Source of the DNA: Pseudomonadota bacterium
GTDB taxonomy: Bacteria > Pseudomonadota > Gammaproteobacteria > Steroidobacterales > GCA-2729495
Assembly: GCA_030836925.1 (NCBI GenBank)
Contig: JAUPLK010000073.1
Coordinates: 1 to 7,429 of the forward strand
Direction: 5' to 3'
Length of the DNA: 7,429 nt
The notes under the pieces are model-generated. The model did no database searches and was not told the origin of the DNA. It worked only from the letters and a program-made list of their open reading frames with translations. Shown in pieces: positions 5,715 to 7,429 of this stretch (the first letter of the stretch is position 1; the number at the start of each line of letters is the position of its first letter). Made by a program: the position numbers and the translations under genes.

Positions 5715-7429
5715 GCAACGGCGGCATCAAGGTGGAAGTGAATGGCGTCGAGTTCGACGCCCGGCCAGGCGAAATGCTGATCGCCGTGACTGACCGCGCC
5801 GGCATTTATGTGCCACGCTTCTGTTACCACGAAAAGCTGTCCATCGCGGCCAACTGCCGCATGTGCCTGGTGGACGTGGCGAACGTGCCGAAGCCGCTGC
5901 CGGCCTGCGCCACGCCGGTCACGAACGGCATGAAGGTCGCCACGCGTTCGCAAAAGGCGATCGGTGCGCAGAAGGCCACGATGGAGTTTCTGCTCATCAA
6001 TCATCCGCTGGACTGCCCGATCTGCGACCAGGCCGGCGAGTGCGAGCTGCAGGACCTGGCCATGGGCTTTGGCCGGGATGTCGCCCGCTTCGCCGAGGGC
6101 AAGCGCTCGTTGAGCGACCGGGATATCGGGCCGCTCATTTCAACAGACATGACCCGGTGCATTCTCTGCACCCGTTGTGTCCGCTTTGGCAGCGAGATTG
6201 CCGGTATCCAGGAGTTGGGCACAGTTGGTCGCGGTGAACGGACGCAGATTGCCACCTTCGTCGGCAGTACCGTGGATCACGAGTTGTCGGGCAACGTCAT
6301 CGATCTGTGTCCCGTCGGCGCGCTGAACAACAAGCCCTACCGCTTCAGTGCCCGCGCCTGGGAGATGCAGTCGCTGCCGACGGTCGCACCGCATGACTGC
6401 GTGGGCTCCAACCTGTCGGCGCATGTGCTGCTCGGTCGCGTCAAGCGCGTGGTGCCGCGGGTCAACGAGGCGATCAACGAAACCTGGCTTTCCGACCGCG
6501 ATCGTTTCAGCTACGCCGGTATCTATGCGCCGGACCGGCTGCAGCAGCCCATGATCCGCGAGAATGGCGAATGGCGTATCGCCGGCTGGGAAGAAGCGCT
6601 GCAGCTGACCGCCAGCAAGCTGGCCGGAGTTGCATGCGAATCAGGTGGTGCCGGACTCGGAGCCTGGGTGGCACCGTCTGCGACAACGGAGGAGGGCTAT
6701 CTGCTGCAGCGGCTGCTGCGTCATCTCGGCTCTGCAAATATCGATCATCGGCTGCGTCGCCGTGATTTCCGTCTGGAGGAGCGCGATCCTCTCTTCCCGT
6801 CGCTGGGTGCATCTCTGGCCGAGATCGAGGCGGCAGACGCGATTCTGGTGATTGGCTCCAATCTGCGGCGGGAGGTGCCGATACTTGCGCATCGGGTGCG
6901 CAAGGCCGCCGTTCGTGGTGCCGCCGTCATGTTCATCAATCCGGTCCGCCATGAGTACCTGCATCCGGTTGCCGCCTACCTCGAGACGGGTGCGGACCTG
7001 GTCAGCGGCCTGCGTCGTTGCACGACCGCCGGCGACGCCGAGGCGGCCGCCATTGCCGCGCGCCTAAAGGCTGCGACGTCCGCCGGCAAGCGGGCCGTCA
7101 TTCTGCTGGGTCAGATCGCAGGCCGTCATCCCCGCTTCGCGGATCTCCGGCAACTCGCCGGTGAGCTGGCGCATGTATCGGGTGCCGAGCTTGGCTATCT
7201 CTCCGAAGGTGCCAACTCGGCAGGTCTCGCGCTGGCCGGGGTGCTCCCGCACCGGGTTGCAGGCGGCACGGCAGGTGCCGGCGGTGGACGCAATATCGCG
7301 CAGATGATCGAGCAGCCGCCCAGGGCACTGGTGCTGCTCGGCTGTGAACCGGACCGGGATTGCAGCGATGGCGAGGGGGCGGTCAGGGCGCTGCAGGCTG
7401 CCGGGTTTGTCCTTGCACTGACGCCATAT
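5711..7429 (+). CDS. nuoG: NADH-quinone oxidoreductase subunit G (partial at right edge)
   Basis: 75 kDa iron-sulfur subunit that carries electrons from NuoF towards NuoB. 573 codons are visible, open to the last base, so the stop is beyond the window; relatives are roughly 750-800 residues in this lineage. Domains in order: a [2Fe-2S] ferredoxin domain (N1b: Cys38, Cys49, Cys52, Cys66); the His-Cys3 motif for N5 (His98, Cys102, Cys105, Cys111); N4 (Cys150, Cys153, Cys156 and Cys200); then, from about residue 220, a degenerate molybdopterin-oxidoreductase-type domain without an evident active site. The E. coli N7 ligands are replaced (Ala226, Asp229, Ser233, Ser261), as in mitochondrial-type proteins. 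The ATG at 5711 overlaps the nuoF stop by four bases; the Shine-Dalgarno is weak, so coupling is likely. nuoH to nuoN are expected downstream. Confidence 0.96.
   Translation, partial: MSNGGIKVEVNGVEFDARPGEMLIAVTDRAGIYVPRFCYHEKLSIAANCRMCLVDVANVPKPLPACATPVTNGMKVATRSQKAIGAQKATMEFLLINHPLDCPICDQAGECELQDLAMGFGRDVARFAEGKRSLSDRDIGPLISTDMTRCILCTRCVRFGSEIAGIQELGTVGRGERTQIATFVGSTVDHELSGNVIDLCPVGALNNKPYRFSARAWEMQSLPTVAPHDCVGSNLSAHVLLGRVKRVVPRVNEAINETWLSDRDRFSYAGIYAPDRLQQPMIRENGEWRIAGWEEALQLTASKLAGVACESGGAGLGAWVAPSATTEEGYLLQRLLRHLGSANIDHRLRRRDFRLEERDPLFPSLGASLAEIEAADAILVIGSNLRREVPILAHRVRKAAVRGAAVMFINPVRHEYLHPVAAYLETGADLVSGLRRCTTAGDAEAAAIAARLKAATSAGKRAVILLGQIAGRHPRFADLRQLAGELAHVSGAELGYLSEGANSAGLALAGVLPHRVAGGTAGAGGGRNIAQMIEQPPRALVLLGCEPDRDCSDGEGAVRALQAAGFVLALTPY

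Noticed and set aside
6507..7328. Several short open frames on both strands opposite or out of frame with nuoG
   Set aside because: The nuoG frame is open without interruption from 5711 to 7429 and carries conserved motifs; the others are GC-bias shadows.
1..7429. Search for defence systems, mobile elements, CRISPR repeats or an undescribed multi-gene system
   Set aside because: Nearly every base is assigned to conserved housekeeping genes, gaps are at most about 60 bases, and no repeats, integrase, transposase or composition break was visible.

Overview
The window is a GC-rich stretch read entirely from the + strand. It covers the end of tpiA, then secG, a leucine tRNA, and the first seven genes of a proton-pumping NADH:quinone oxidoreductase (complex I) operon, nuoA to nuoG. 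The last gene runs off the right edge. The order tpiA-secG-tRNA-Leu(GAG)-nuoABCDEFG, separate nuoC and nuoD (fused in E. coli), and the protein sequences suggest a gammaproteobacterium outside the Enterobacterales and Pseudomonadales, probably near the Xanthomonadales/Nevskiales or the Legionella/Coxiella side. That placement rests on remembered gene order and motifs, not on a search.

Layout. 1-464: 3' part of triosephosphate isomerase. 464-883: SecG, a two-helix subunit of the Sec translocon with a long Pro/Ala-rich tail. 896-980: tRNA-Leu with anticodon GAG and an encoded CCA. 981-1040: a 60-base gap holding a perfect TTGACA box, a strong imperfect hairpin and the nuoA ribosome binding site. 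1041-7429: nuoA (GTG), nuoB (GTG), nuoC (ATG), nuoD (GTG), nuoE (ATG), nuoF (GTG) and nuoG (ATG, partial). Junctions are tight: overlaps of 10 bp (A/B), 8 bp (C/D) and 4 bp (F/G), and gaps of 35 bp (B/C), 29 bp (D/E) and 2 bp (E/F). This indicates one polycistronic, translationally coupled message.

How the genes work together. NuoE, NuoF and NuoG form the NADH-oxidising tip: FMN and cluster N3 in NuoF, N1a in NuoE, and N1b, N4 and N5 in NuoG. NuoB (cluster N2), NuoC and NuoD form the connecting module next to the quinone site. NuoA is the first membrane subunit. The remaining subunits (nuoH to nuoN) are expected just beyond the right edge. All cluster-binding cysteines expected for N1a, N1b, N2, N3, N4 and N5 are present. 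The extra E. coli/Thermus-type cluster N7 in NuoG is absent, as in mitochondrial-type enzymes.

I found no mobile element, CRISPR array, phage gene or unknown multi-gene system. This is a conserved housekeeping region, and the points worth a second look are small: the regulatory gap before nuoA, N7 loss, the SecG tail and the start-codon pattern.
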